64,000 bases of DNA from Falciphora oryzae (GCA_000733355.1 JNVV01000008.1:1022927-1086926); one strand, 5' to 3'; positions 52,953-64,000 are shown, counted from the first letter of the stretch. Numbers and translations are program-made. The notes: a model not told the origin generated them from the sequence alone.

Positions 52953-53750
52953 CATAAGTAGTATATGCTGCTTTTTCCTTGTTTGATACGATGCTTGCTT
53001 TTTTTTTTTTTTTTTTTTTTGCATGTAAAGCTACAATTGCATCAAGCTTCTTTTGTTGTTTCCTTCGAAGCTTATATCAATATACGGGCGCCTGTCCAAG
53101 TCATGTTTCTTCTTCTTTTTGTGTTAAGATATTTTCCTATTGGGTTGACCACTGTCGTCATGGTTGGTTCTCGGTGGATTCCTGGGAGACCAGAAACAGC
53201 GGTGGAGGAGGCTTTGCAATCTTCACTAGGCTTTTTATCCCCTGCAGCATAGGGCACGGCGTTTTCTCCTGTTTTTGGCTTGATATGGCGGCCGCTGAAA
53301 ATAAAGACATTGGAGAGATCGGCGACGCCTCTCCTGCATGTTAACTCACCTTTTGGGCTGAACACAGTCTATTCACACTTTGTCCGGAGACCAACGTTGA
53401 ATTGGGATTGGAAATGGCTTCGTAACCCTACCTTGAAGAGCAGTCGTGCTAGTTAGGCCTAGACTAGATGGCTGTGGCGCCTAAGCCACGGTAAGTTGAG
53501 AGCACAGCCACAGAACCCCCTGATTCCCAGGGACTTGGCCGGGCGCCACACTTACGTCGTGTCCATGTAACCGCGACAGCCGACTTGCTGTGCGGCACGC
53601 TACACTGACAAGCGGGAGCCACGCAGCCCAAACCCGACATCTGAGCTGGAACTTGCAACCCTCAGACCTAGACTACCAAAAGCACCACCCCAGGGCAATG
53701 CTACGAACTTTATCCCGCGACTCCAGGCGGCCCAAAGCAAGATAGACACG
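52953..53750. other. Intergenic spacer with promoter of the auxilin gene
   Basis: Contains T22 at 52999-53020. No gene supported. Confidence 0.5.
52999..53020. repeat. Homopolymer T22
   Basis: Twenty-two consecutive T, about 47 bp after the stop codon of the Tre2-like gene. Confidence 0.9.
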
Positions 53751-56631
53751 ATGGACGACCTGTCGGGGCTGAATTGGTCGACCCCGGCCAACGGCAGCTC
53801 CAAGCCGCCGCCCATGAACCCCTCCAGCGCCTTCTCGTACCCGTCGCTGCGCCCGACCCCGTCGCCCCAGCCGTCCGGTCGCAACACCCCGATCTCGTCG
53901 CAGGGCTCCGCCGCCGCCGCCGCCTTCAAGCCCCCGGCGGCGGCAGCCAAACCCGCGCAGGACAGCTTCAGCGGCCTGATGAACTTTGGCACGGGCGCCA
54001 AGAACACGGCGAACCTGAGCCTGCGCGAGCAGCAGGAGCGCCTCGAGGCGGAGAAGCGCAGGAAGGAGGAGGAGAAGCGGAAGCAGGCGCAGGCCAACTT
54101 TGGCGACGGGCGCTTCTTCGACTCGCTGGGACAGGGGAGCTCGAGGTCTGCGACGCCGTCGACGATCCCACCGCCGGCGGCGGCTGCGGGCTTGCAGAAT
54201 GGCAAGGCCGAGGATGCGGACGACAATCTCTTTGCAGCATTCAAGTCTACTACACAGGTCGACAATGCGAGCCACTTCCCGCCGGGCTCCCAGCTCGAAA
54301 ACAAGGCTTCTGTCTCAAGAGGGCCCTCGCCGGCCGCCGCCCCGGCCCCGCTGCCGGGCTTGGACCTCAGCAACCCCAGCGCCTGGGCACAGCCGGGCGG
54401 CTCGAACGGCACCTTTGTCGACGACGATCCGTTCGGCCTCAGCGAACTGAAACCCAAGGCGCCAGCTGCCGCTGCCGCGAGTGAGGAGGAGGATGATTTT
54501 CTGGGAGATTTGGGACGCCCCGTCGAGGAGGTGCGAAGGGAACAGCATGCCAGGGCCCAAGCCAAGGCCCCGAAGCGTGCCGAGCCCGAGCCCGGGAAAC
54601 CGATTGAGCATTCGGAATCCGAATCAGAAGACGAGGAGCCCCGCGCAGCATCAAAGGATCCATTCGACGAGGCCGTTTCGCAGATTGTAGACTACGGGTT
54701 CACGCCAGAGAACGCCAGGAGGGCGCTCACGGAAAGCGGCGCTGGGCTCAACGTCCAGGCCGCTGTCAACTGGTTGCTGGATGACGCCCACAGGCAGGCA
54801 AAAGAGAAGTCAAGACAGAAACAGGGATCGTCTAGCCGTGTCAGGGAGGAGGATGGACAGCCTTCCTCGGGACGCGCAAGGGGCTCCAGCCCGGCCTGGA
54901 TGGGCGGGGGCGACGTGCTCGGCAGCAGGGATAGCAGGTCACCGGCACGCGGCGAGGCGGACTTTGCAAAAACAGCGGCTGCGATCGGTAACAACCTGTT
55001 CAAGTCGGCAAACTCTCTATGGAAGACTAGCCAGAAAAAGGTGCAGAAGGCGGTCGCAGACTTCCAGCAGGAGGGAGGCGACCCGAACCAGCCAAAGTGG
55101 ATGAGGTCGGCACATCAGGACATGGGTCGCGATGAGCGGCGGAGAGCAGACGGTACCGATGAGGCCATGATGCTGGAATCCGGCGGCCGACCGGGTCGAC
55201 GTCCTGTCGACGAGTCGAGGAGGCACCCGAGCAGCACCGGCTCGTCACGCGATCAGTCACCAGCAATCCGTGGGGCTTCTTCGAGTAGAAACCAGTCTGT
55301 GCCCAAGTGGCAACAGTCCGGCCAACCACCTCTCCTTGATCCTCGGTCCCGCATCAACAAGCAGGAGATCGAGGAGCAGAGCTCTCAGGCCTACGTTAGT
55401 CCCGCCAGGAGGAAGAAAACCACACCACAGCCACAACCCGAGGCCAGGGCTCCCCCGCCGGAGCCGAAGGCGGACCTCCTTTTCGGCTCCGACGCCCCAA
55501 GCCGACCCCAGGCGCGTCTCCCCCAGCGCGCGTCTCCCCAGCCTTCACCGGGCCCAGGGGCCAGCGCTGGAAGGCTATCCAACAACCCATCTCCCCGACC
55601 TGTACAGCCTCGCCCAACCCCACGGCCAGCTCGCCAGATCCCGCCACTCAGCGCGGCTGCGCTACAGTCATCAACCAAGCACCGCCTCGAGGGCACCGCC
55701 CACTTCAAGCGGGGAGACTACGCGGCGGCGCACGCGTCCTACAGCACATCGCTCTCGGCCCTGCCCCAGACGCACCCACTGGCCATTTTACTCTTGTGCA
55801 ACCACGCGCTGACGGCGCTCAAGACGGGCGAGCCGCGGCAGGCGGTCGACGACGCCGACGCGGCCGTAAAGCTCATCGGGCCGTCCAAGGGCGAGGGCGA
55901 GGCAGTATCTTTAGACGGCAACGGCGGCGAGACGCGCGACATGAAGGACCTCTACGGCAAGGCGCTCACGCGCAAGGCCGAGGCGCTCGAGCAGATGGAG
56001 AAGTGGAGCGACGCGGGCGTCGTGTGGCAGTTGTGCGTCGAGTCGGGCGTCGGCGGGCCCACGGCCACCGCGGGGCGGCAGCGCTGCCAGAAGGCGCTGG
56101 CGCCCAAGCCCAAGCCCAAGCCGGCCGCCCCCGCAGCGGCGCGCCCAAAGCCGAGGCCGGCCGTGTCGTCGTCCTCGGGTAAAGACTCGGAGGCGGTGGA
56201 GCGGCTGCGGGCGGCCAACGCGGCGGCGCAGCAGGCGGACGCGGAGAAGTTTGCGCTCGTGGATAAGGTGGACGCGCGCATCGCGGCGTGGCGCGACGGC
56301 AAGCGCGATAACCTGCGCGCGCTCCTCGGCAGCCTCGACCAGGTGCTCTGGGAGGGCAGCGGGTGGAAGAAGGTGGGCCTGCACGAGCTCGTCGTGGCCA
56401 ACAAGGTCAAGATTGTGTACATGAAGGCCATTGCCAAGTGCCATCCCGACAAGGTGAGTTTTGGTGGTATATGCATGCATACCCCTTTTTTTTGTGAATG
56501 TTCTCACTGACATTCAGCCTGCCCGATAGATCACGCAAGATGCGAGCACCGAGGTTCGTATGATTGCCGGCACCGTGTTTAGCACGCTGAATGAGAGCTG
56601 GGATAAATTCAAGGCGGAGAATAATCTGTGA
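53751..56631 (+). CDS. SWA2: Auxilin / Swa2-like J-domain co-chaperone, 934 aa
   Basis: Exons 53751-56453 and 56530-56631, 76-bp intron, phase 0, with the intron splitting the J domain right after HPDK. Order: N-terminal disordered region with short clathrin-binding-type motifs (e.g. DPFGLSEL, DDNLF); coiled LREQQERLEAEKRRKEEEKR; UBA domain (about 303-347, DEAVSQIVDYGFTPENARRA); a long Ser/Pro/Gln-rich linker; TPR repeats (from about 642, KHRLEGTAHFKRGDYAAAHA); and a C-terminal J domain with KCHPDK (His898-Asp900). This is the order of yeast Swa2, which recruits Hsc70 to strip clathrin from vesicles. Known family role: uncoating at the trans-Golgi and plasma membrane. The start context is adequate and the N-terminal MDDLSGLNWS is typical. 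It converges with the UBC7-like gene. Confidence 0.93.
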
Positions 56632-56848
56632 TGTTGGGTTCATCACCGACGCATTGGGGGCCGAACTACGTTTATACAATGGCTCGAAGACGGGTCCCCG
56701 AGGCCCGCGCTGCAGGCCCTGATCTGGAACTGATAGAATTATAGGGAGAATCGGTCACTAGAGCATGCGTTGGTGGATTATGAATTCTGTTTTGCATTTG
56801 AAAGCCTCACAATCTCTCGCTGGTTACTGTTTGTCCCCTTGCTACTAT

Positions 56849-57411
56849 TTACAGCCCCAGACTCCTCCTGACGGAGTCGCGGACCTTGTTCTCGTACTCC
56901 TCCCTCCGCTCGCGCCACATCTTTGCGGCCTCGACGTTGGCGGGGCTCTCATCGTTTGGCTCGGCGAGCATGCTCATGACGGAGATGAGGATCTTCTCGA
57001 CCGACTGGATGGGCGACCAGCGCTCCGACGCGTGCTCGTAGTGGTTCGGGTCGTCTCCGGGCGGGTGCAGGATGGAGATGCAGACGAGGCCGCTGGGGTA
57101 GACTTTAAGAGCAGTTGGTTAAAATATGATATAAGAAAGCGGGTGAGGATTGTATTGAACGCACCGTTGGGGTGCCATATCTCCCCCAGGAACTTCATGC
57201 TCGGCGGCGCCAGCGGGTAGTCCTTGGGGAAGCGCAGCTCGGCGGGGAAGACGCCGCCCTCGAAGGGGGTGCCCTCGGGCCCCATGATCATGGCCTCCCA
57301 GTACAGCAGGTCGTCCTCGCTGACGGGCCCGGCCGTGATGCCCTCGGGCGGGTTGTTGGTCAGGGCCCGGTACTCCTGCAGAAGCCGGCGGTGGGCGGTC
57401 GACTGGGCCAT
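56849..57411 (-). CDS. UBC7: Ubiquitin-conjugating enzyme E2, UBC7 (UBE2G) type, 166 aa
   Basis: Exons 57411-57165 and 57102-56849 with a 62-bp intron (GTGCGT donor, TTTAACC branch), frame kept. Conserved E2 features: HPN-type IWHPN before the active site, catalytic Cys90 in GLVCISIL, and the acidic loop after it ([16 protein letters not shown]), which is the insertion that defines the UBC7/UBE2G class. [20 protein letters not shown] follows and the chain ends at SVRRSLGL. In yeast Ubc7 works with Cue1 and the Hrd1 and Doa10 ligases in ER-associated degradation; the same role is likely here by family. Head-to-head with the Mmc1-like gene, 407 bp apart. Confidence 0.96.
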
Positions 57412-57818
57412 TTGTCGGGCAGTGGCTTGCGGTGGTGGCTGATGTTCCTGCGGGGTAGTGAATTCACGGTTTGGTGAGGTGTCTCTAGGAAAATCAGGAG
57501 AATGACACCGCGGGCGGGTTGCTATATGCCGTTATCCTTGCCTTTCAGGAGATGCGTGCTTGTGTTTTCGCTATCACACTCTACAACCACACACCTGACG
57601 AAGTATCCCGAAGCTTCCCACCCAGCCTGCGAGCGAATGACGTTCCAGGCGGCCGGCGCACCATTTGATGTGACCCGCAGGGGATCGGCCGCCCAACCCC
57701 ACACTGACCCAATTGGCCAGGCTGGGGGAAACTTGAAGCTTTCGGTGCACTCAAATTCACAGAACCCACCTCATGCGACGATGGAATCAAGCTCTGCCCC
57801 AACCACAACCCGACAGCC
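57412..57818. promoter_or_regulatory. Divergent promoter of UBC7 and the Mmc1-like gene
   Basis: 407 bp between start codons. No other coding sequence. No TATA box seen on either side, as is usual for housekeeping genes. Confidence 0.5.
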
Positions 57819-59798
57819 ATGCCGCCACGGTTAGCCCTCACGGGCGCCGCCCGCACAAGCGGGAGTCTAAGGAGGGTAGCGGGGGTCTCGGTCCCTTCCG
57901 TCTGCCTTTTCTGCTCACTCTCCCCGCGCCGACCAAGTCCCAGAGCGTCCCTCTGGGCACGACAGCGACGACCGCCACCACAGCCACTATCCCAGCCGCC
58001 CCCAACACTACGGACAGAGTCGACCGCCGCATCCCCACAACCTACCGTCGAGAACCCCCGCAGGAAGCTGGAGGATGCGCTGCTGGAGCTCCAGAAGCAG
58101 GCGCCCAGCTACATCAATATATCCCGGGTCCAATTGGCGCTGCAGGGCCTGCGCCAGGACGCCGGCAGGGAGTCGGTGCGCCTGGCCATGCTGGGCCTGG
58201 GCGCCGCCGGCGCGGCCAAGGGCCTGCTCCAGGCCGTGCTTGCCGACCCGCTGTCGCCCGAGCAGGAGTGGGAGAGGAGGCTGGCCGGCCACGACGAGAC
58301 CCGGCCGCTCCTAATCCGGGTCCGCCCCGACGAGCCCGAGCAGGGGCAGGAGCAGCCCGCCTCGAGCTTCGTGTCGCCTGCCGTACCAGCGAAGGGCTCG
58401 GCCCTGCAGGAGATATCCGTTTCCTCGCCCACGCTCAACGGGCACGACATCGAGATCCTGCTGACAGGCATCGGTCCGATGGAGCTCGGGCAGGGCGGCG
58501 GGACTGTCGCGGCCCTGGAGGAGGCGGCTCTGGTGCCCGCGATCGACATCCCGACGTCCAGCACCGGCAGGATAACGCAGATTACTACTCCCGTCCACAA
58601 GGCCCTCATAGTGGCGGACGGGATCCTGGGAGCAACGCAGGTCTCGGCCATGCCCGTCTCGAACAGCGCGGACGAGATCGCGGCCGCGGTCAACCTCAAG
58701 GGCGCCACCGACGACGACGTCGCCGGCTGCCCGTTCGTCAGGGTGGACGTTGAGGGCGGCAAGCACGCCATCGCGCTGTTCCGGCAGGACGTCGGGAACG
58801 CGATACAGTACGAGACGCTGTGGTTCCAGAGCAACATCAACAAGGTCAAAGACTGGCTCCTGGCCGGGGCGCTGTCGTCGGACGATGGGACAGCGACGAC
58901 CAAGCCAGCCATGCGCCAGCTCGTCGCCTCGGTCCTCGAAGGCGCGCTCGCGGCGGTGCGGGCCGCCGAAGCCAAGGGTGCGTCCGCGACAGTGAGCCGC
59001 AAGGCCGCGGCCGGGGACGCCGACGCGGCGCTGTCGCGGTGGGCCGAGGCGGCGCACTCGGAGCTGGAGAGCCAGCTGGACCTCGCGTTCGCGGGCCGCC
59101 GGTGGCGCAAGCTCGGCTGGTGGAAGCTCTTCTGGCGCGTCGACGATGTGGGCATGATCTCGGCCGACATGATCGCGCAGCGGTTCCTGCCCGCGGCCGA
59201 GCGCGACCTCATCTACCTCGCCGGGCGCATCAACGGCGCGGGGCTAGCGGGCGGTGGCGACAGGGCGCCTGAGTACCCCGCCCCAGCCGCGTTGCCGGGG
59301 GCCGAGGAACCGACGGGGACAGCAACACCGACGGAAGCGGCCACGCCGGCTCCTACTACCACCCTGTGGCCGACGCACATCCCGCACACGCGGCGGTACC
59401 TGCTGGACAAGAGCGTGCCGGCGCTGCAGGCGCTGGCGCAGAAGCTGGTGGTGCAGACGCTAAGCACGTCGACGCTGACGACGTCGCTCGGGATCCTGGC
59501 CTACATGTCGGCCTTTAGCGCGTACGAGGCCGGCGCGGTCGCCGCCCTGGGAACCGTGTGGAGCCTGCGCCGGATGCAGAAGAGCTGGGAGACGACCAGG
59601 AACTACTGGGAGGGCGAGGTCCGCGAGGAGGGCCGCAAGGCCGTCAGGGCCGTCGAGGCCAGCGTCGAGGAGGTGCTGCTGGGGGCTGCCGCCGAGGACG
59701 GCAGCAGCCAAGGTCCAGACGACGCCGCCGCGCGTGAGCTCGCCAAGGCTAGGGAGCTGGTTGGCCGGGCCGAAGAGGCGCTGGCGGAGCTGAAGTAG
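57819..59798 (+). CDS. Mitochondrial protein resembling fungal Mmc1 (dynamin-like, GTPase motifs not evident), 659 aa
   Basis: Single exon. The N-terminus is Arg/Ser/Ala-rich and low in acids (MPPRLALTGAARTSGSLRRV), like a mitochondrial presequence. A large soluble body follows with no P-loop that I can see. Near the C-terminus LTTSLGILAYMSAFSAYEAG and the next stretch (VAALGTVWSL) form one or two membrane or membrane-associating segments. The chain ends in a charged helix (RELAKARELVGRAEEALAEL). Conserved-looking blocks are RRWRKLGWWKLFWRVDDVGM and VDKS-like DKSVPALQALAQKLVVQT. Overall layout and neighbourhood fit the fungal Mmc1 family, reported as dynamin-related inner-membrane proteins; my assignment is from memory and moderate. 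The gene is convergent with SmD3. Confidence 0.72.
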   Translation: MPPRLALTGAARTSGSLRRVAGVSVPSVCLFCSLSPRRPSPRASLWARQRRPPPQPLSQPPPTLRTESTAASPQPTVENPRRKLEDALLELQKQAPSYINISRVQLALQGLRQDAGRESVRLAMLGLGAAGAAKGLLQAVLADPLSPEQEWERRLAGHDETRPLLIRVRPDEPEQGQEQPASSFVSPAVPAKGSALQEISVSSPTLNGHDIEILLTGIGPMELGQGGGTVAALEEAALVPAIDIPTSSTGRITQITTPVHKALIVADGILGATQVSAMPVSNSADEIAAAVNLKGATDDDVAGCPFVRVDVEGGKHAIALFRQDVGNAIQYETLWFQSNINKVKDWLLAGALSSDDGTATTKPAMRQLVASVLEGALAAVRAAEAKGASATVSRKAAAGDADAALSRWAEAAHSELESQLDLAFAGRRWRKLGWWKLFWRVDDVGMISADMIAQRFLPAAERDLIYLAGRINGAGLAGGGDRAPEYPAPAALPGAEEPTGTATPTEAATPAPTTTLWPTHIPHTRRYLLDKSVPALQALAQKLVVQTLSTSTLTTSLGILAYMSAFSAYEAGAVAALGTVWSLRRMQKSWETTRNYWEGEVREEGRKAVRAVEASVEEVLLGAAAEDGSSQGPDDAAARELAKARELVGRAEEALAELK

Positions 59799-60247
59799 AC
59801 GGGGTAGAGACGCCGCTCTCTGCCGACATGTATAATAAACAACCAAACGCTGTACACAAATCATTACAACGTCTTACGGCATTGGCGATGCAGCACTGTT
59901 GCTTTCAGCTCTCCTTGCTTCACATCAGATAGTGTTATTTCACATCCAAGTGAGATCTAGGTTGAGGGTATCAGGCATATCGCCCCAGCTCTGCTGCATT
60001 CCATCCAAACCGGAAACGCCATGGGGAATCTTCTTTTTTGTGCCACAGAAACAGAGAAACCGGCATGAATCACGCGTCCCATTTTGCCTCTCCATCACCA
60101 CCAGGACCCCCCGCTGATCAATGGGTCAAGCTGGAAACGATGCGGCAGGAGATCTCGACCTTCCTGGCACCATATCGTAGGCCCTGCCTGCCCTCACTTT
60201 CCCAGCACCCAAATACCAACAAACACGAGCTGAGTCCCCCCGTTCTC
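59799..60247. other. Convergent 3' spacer
   Basis: 3' flanks of the Mmc1-like gene and SmD3. No gene supported; the frame at 60038-60697 is antisense to SmD3. Confidence 0.5.
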
Positions 60248-60814
60248 TCAGCCCCTGCCTCCCCTCCCACCGCCGCCGCCGCCACCGCCGCCGCCGCCCC
60301 GGGCCCTGTTGACGGTGGCGCGGCCGCGGGCGAGTCCGACGCCGCGGCCCCTAACGTTGCGGCTCCGGAACATGGGGGCGTTGCGCAGCATGTCCGGGAC
60401 GATGAAGAAGCGCACGTGGCTGCCGCGGATGTAGACCTGGTCCAGGTGGCTGACGCGGCCGTCGCGGGCCGTGACCGTGATGTCGCGGAGCTGGATGTTC
60501 ATGTTGTCCTCGGCTGTGCGGGGCGTCTGTGTGTTAGCCTGATAGGGGACTATATGGGGAGGGCCGGGGGCAAGGCAGGTTTGTATGTGCGCCCGCGTAC
60601 CTTCTATCAGCTTGCCGCGGTAGGTCTGCCCCGTTGTTATCTCGAGGGTGATGATGTGGCCCTGCCCAACACGCGCGCGCGCATCCGCCGACGTTAGCCA
60701 CCACACCGCAGAAGAAAAACGAGAGAAAAATGGCAAGGCTGCCAATTGGGCAGCATGGGTCCCTACCTGGGCCTCATTTAGGAGCTTGATCGGAATGCCG
60801 ATCGTGGAAGTCAT
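60248..60814 (-). CDS. SMD3: Small nuclear ribonucleoprotein SmD3, 124 aa
   Basis: Three exons: 60814-60767 (16 codons), 60661-60601 and 60513-60248, with 105- and 87-bp introns; both are in frame and the second has an AGGCTAAC branch. The protein starts MTSTIGIPIKLLNEAQGHII and carries Sm1 (TLEITTGQTYRGKLIEAEDN) and Sm2 (SHLDQVYIRGSHVRFFIVPD) motifs. The C-terminus is an RG-rich tail (GRG and poly-Gly) as in other D3 proteins. It forms part of the heptameric Sm ring on spliceosomal snRNAs with SmB, D1, D2, E, F and G. Small first exons before the Sm domain are common in fungal Sm genes. Unambiguous family member. Confidence 0.97.
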   Translation of the reverse strand: MTSTIGIPIKLLNEAQVGTHAAQLAALPFFSRFSSAVWWLTSADARARVGQGHIITLEITTGQTYRGKLIEGTRAHIQTCLAPGPPHIVPYQANTQTPRTAEDNMNIQLRDITVTARDGRVSHLDQVYIRGSHVRFFIVPDMLRNAPMFRSRNVRGRGVGLARGRATVNRARGGGGGGGGGGGRGGRG

Positions 60815-61909
60815 CTTGGCTGGTTGGCGACGTCTGCTCTCGTCTCGCCCGTGACCCGTTTCGACGGTTGGAGGGCGGGCAGTTTCGCGGCGGCGGGCAA
60901 CAGCACAGCAGCCTCTCGCACGCCCAGAGCGCACGGGGAAATTTTGCGGGCTGGCTTGGAGCTTGCGCCACCTGTGGCTGAGCAGCGTTTCCGCCCCGCA
61001 GCCTGATGCAGGCAATCTGACGTCAAGCCTACAACAAGTCGAATCGAAGCCTGGCCTCGATGGCGCTCATGCCCGCAAGGCTAACAATGCATGTCAACGA
61101 CGGGCCAGTCACGTTGCCAGCCAACCTCTATTTCTTTCCATTCTTCCAGGCACACTTACTTCTCAAGGCCACCAATCGCATTCTAGCCTCACAGCCGCTT
61201 GACTGAATCCCGAGCACCCCGAAGTGCACATTGCCTTATCCCTTTCCGCACAACCCCATTTCATTGGAGCGTGCCTGGGCGGACCACGGCGGGAGGATTC
61301 GGGTCGGCTCGCCCGGCAGGTAATGGACAGTGAAGACCCAATGAGAATCCGCAACAAGACAAAAGGCATCCCGATGCAAAGCGTGTCCAACCAAAACGAG
61401 CCACAAGGCCGATGTCGATGTCAGTAACGCACGGCGAATTGAGGCTTTGTTGAGGCTAGCCTGCCTCGATATATGCCTCCGTCTGCGTGTTTCTGTGTGC
61501 ATATCCAACGCGGACCTCTGAAGACGGGCGTCGCTTCATGGGACCCCCACACACGCCTCCCACATAGTACGCCTCCTGAACATAGACCTGGCTCCCCGTA
61601 ACCTCTTTGTAGCCAAGGCAGACAATTGCCTTGTCAGTACCCAACCCACGCCATCCCCCATAGAAAGATGGAGGGTACAGGGCGTGTGTCGAATAAGGTT
61701 CGTGGGCAGCGGCCGTCCCCTTCACAGCACCCGACCCTTCGTTCGTTCCTAGTGGCCGGGCAATAAAGGCGTCTGTCTAGTAGTCCGCGTAGATACACCA
61801 CCCAAAGTCAACATTGCGGATATAAAGAGGACCGTAGTCCTCACCCTTCATGCCTCTCGTTGGTTGTCGTGCTCTTCTCAAGATATCACCTTGTCTGAGC
61901 TAAATCAAC
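60815..61909. other. Intergenic, divergent promoter region
   Basis: Promoter of SmD3 on the left and of the 61910 gene on the right. No gene supported in between. Confidence 0.45.
61821..61827 (+). promoter_or_regulatory. TATA box of the 61910 gene
   Basis: TATAAAG 89 bp before the ATG at 61910. Confidence 0.6.
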
Positions 61910-62826
61910 ATGCCACGCGAATATCTCGGAGAACCACGCCATCGCCGAGATGATCGCCGGCATCACCCTCCTAAACAATCTTTTAACAAAAACGGATGGT
62001 CTAAGTGGGTGGGAGGGCCTAAGGGATGGTACTTCAAGGCGAGGCAAAACCCGATCACGGGTGAGAAACACCACTCCACGGCGACCCCTTACCCAATGCA
62101 TCAACGAGCAGACATCACTAACAGTCTCTAGGATATTGGCTGTACGAGGTGATCACACCAACGTACCCCAACGGAATCTTCGTAGACGCGGCAGATCCGA
62201 CCGCTACGTGCTCCCCCGACGTGTCGCCGTTCCTGCAGACGCAACAGCCATACGGTCCTGCCGAACAGCCTTCGTCGCCTGTGCCACAACAGTCTGCTGA
62301 TCCCCCGCCCGCGCCTTCATCATCGTCTCAAGGGCGACACGGGGCTATTCCGGCGACACAACGGCCACACCGCCCCGTCGAACAACCTTGGGAACCTGTG
62401 CCGCAGCCGCCTCTCGATCCCTGGCCTTTGTTCTCGTCGCCATATCAGGAACAGCCCGAGGCTGTCCCGCCGACGCCACAGACTCCCGCCGCGCCCATCG
62501 CGGAACATGGTACAGCTCCCATACGGACATCAGGAGCTCCTACTTCCGGCACGGACTGGGCAAGCAACAACAGCAGCAGCAGCAACAGCGATGACATGGG
62601 ATATGCAGCACGCCCAAGAAAGTGCCGAGCCCGAGTCCTGGTCGGACACGACGCCGACACGGAAATCCTCGTGTTTCATGGCCCCCGGGGGTCAAGGCTA
62701 GTCAACCTCACCATCCGCGGCACGGGTCGGATCACCATCAACACACTCGGCGACGGATGGGACTCAAGAAGTAGATCTGCTGCCGCAAGGACACGGTTTG
62801 GGACGGTCGCGGGTCATCGGTGCTGA
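61910..62826 (+). CDS. Unrecognised protein with Pro-rich repeats, 281 aa
   Basis: Exons 61910-62060 and 62132-62826; the 71-bp intron (GTGAGA donor, CACTAAC branch, TCTCTAG acceptor) joins PITG to YWLYEVITPTYP. The N-terminus is highly basic (MPREYLGEPRHRRDDRRHHP) and continues into a Trp-rich block (NGWSKWVGGPKGWYFKA). The middle (about 75-165) contains at least two degenerate Pro-rich repeats of about 39 residues (QQPYGPAEQPSSPVPQ and QRPHRPVEQPWEPVPQ), then a Ser/Asn run (NNSSSSNSDD). The C-terminal part looks folded (RARVLVGHDADTEILVFHGP, then RLVNLTIRGTGRITINTLG). No signal peptide. I recognise no domain. A TATA box 89 bp upstream and the clean splice join support it as a real gene. The end at GHRC could be short if another exon follows. 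Confidence 0.65.
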
Positions 62827-64000
62827 TGCGGGCAAACATACGTTCCGATGAGGCTGACGGGGGACTCAGGCTCATCAAGATATACAAGGGATAGAGAACC
62901 CCCTACATTCCTGATGGTGTTCTTTTCCTCATCGCCGTAGTGTATCAATTTACCAAATCCCCAATGCGTGTGCTCTCGAATCCATGCACTTGTCGGAATA
63001 GTACTGGTTCCAAGTCGGACTAGCCCTGAGGGTTCAACAACTCTGCTAAAAAGGGGTTGTTCACTCCAGCCGCATAGAAGAATGAAAGATGGCAAGGGGG
63101 TAAGCAAGCCGACGATGAGCGAGCCCTCAGGCGCCGAGGTACCCTTCAGGTACCCATCCCATGTAATCATCATGAAACTGTCCTAGAAGCTTCCAAGTGA
63201 TTGAGGAAGACAATTCAGCCAACACAGACAGCATTGACAAGGTGGGGGGTGATCAAGAATATCGATTAATTTAAATCAGCGCTAGAGTGATTTAGACTCG
63301 GGCGCGACCAGCCATGTTTCCAACGCCATGAACTCCAAGCTAAGTCTAGGACGGGGAACGAAGAAAAAGCCAACGGCAAGGCAAAAAGGCCAAGAAGAAA
63401 AACAACAACACGCTGACTGGCGATGTCGCCATCAGATAGCCTGCCAACAGGCGAACAAGTCCTTGCGCTGCCCTCTTGATGGTATCAAGCCACCCAGAGA
63501 CATCATCCCATGAACAGTGAACCGCAAATCGGTTAACTAGGACAAGATTATGTCGCTGGAAAACGCAGAAAATCGCAACCTAACAAAATGACCTCCAAAA
63601 TCAAAGCCGACGGTGCAGGTACCGAATGATGGCTATATAGGAGCAAGCGAGAAGGATCGACAATAATTAGGTGAGGGCGATTAGGGCCCAAGCGGGTTCG
63701 ACAGCATGGCAGGTCGTACCATGCGTAACCGGGGCAGGGAAAATAAACGCTTTGATATCGGCCTGGAGCAGCCATATCGTCCGAAAAAAGATACAGCCGA
63801 GACGATCGAACAAAGTCGACGTCTCTCCAGCCAGACTCTTACGAGCGTTCCGCTCGTGATCGACCCATCTGCATCCAAGGTCAAGAGCGTCCGGTAGGCG
63901 TCACACCAGGTATGACGGCCTTACAAGAGCTGAACCAGCCGAAGCGAGACGGGCCGGGAGAGCTCAGGTCCGTCTTGCCGCCGCGGCACGGGTCGCGAAG
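62827..64000. other. Right-end intergenic region
   Basis: No gene firmly supported. A minus-strand frame, 63173-62814 (119 codons, PLPSFILLCGWSEQPLFSR), looks somewhat protein-like and overlaps the end of the 61910 gene; it could be a terminal exon of a gene whose other exons I cannot place. The last 500 bp hold only short frames. Confidence 0.4.

Noticed and set aside
60038..60697. 219-codon plus-strand frame
   Set aside because: Antisense to SmD3 exons; Ala/Asp/Val run comes from the Gly/Arg codons of the RG tail.

Overview
The window is nuclear DNA of a filamentous ascomycete (Pezizomycotina), most likely a Sordariomycete; I cannot name the species. Signs are short introns (mostly 52-105 bp) with GTRNGT donors and CTRAC/CTAAC branch sites, GC-rich coding DNA in long AT-richer spacers, several small secreted proteins, NACHT-ankyrin genes, and an elongator tRNA-Met with an intron. 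I support 22 protein genes with fair to high confidence, one weak small gene, one tRNA, a tRNA fragment and one decayed reading frame. Exon joins were worked out by hand from splice signals and frame agreement.

Left part (1-17.2 kb): a Cys-rich single-pass membrane protein (3074-4789), two small secreted proteins (5874-6388, 9473-9982), a secreted PEBP-like protein with a 10-nt micro-exon (10340-11155), tRNA-Met with a detached copy of its 3' half downstream, a D-2-hydroxyacid dehydrogenase (12725-13847), a DAL5-type MFS permease (14511-16202) and a secreted protein with many dibasic sites (16531-17190).

The most striking locus is 18.3-24.6 kb. A divergent pair shares a 732-bp promoter. The minus-strand gene encodes an N-terminal helical region plus a pseudokinase that has lost HRD and DFG. 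The plus-strand gene encodes NACHT, ankyrin repeats and a protein kinase that keeps HRD, the catalytic Lys/Asn and the metal-binding Asp. This suggests a fungal NLR/kinase module paired with an MLKL-like partner; the cell-death role is inference.

Middle (25-49 kb): an amino-acid permease, a second single-pass membrane protein, a GT1-type glycosyltransferase, a small secreted protein, a gene with a probable frame break (35707-36643), a subtilase with a long pyrimidine-rich intron, a 2EXR-like protein, a pantothenate-type MFS transporter, a decayed frame with four stops (46430-46969) and a Cys-rich nuclear-type protein. Minisatellite, hairpins and low-complexity tracts lie between them.

Right part (50-62.8 kb) is dense housekeeping sequence: a Tre2/transferrin-receptor-like pseudopeptidase, an auxilin (Swa2-like), a UBC7-type E2, an Mmc1-like mitochondrial protein, SmD3, and an unrecognised Pro-rich protein. 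I see no secondary-metabolite cluster, intact transposon, rRNA or CRISPR-like array.
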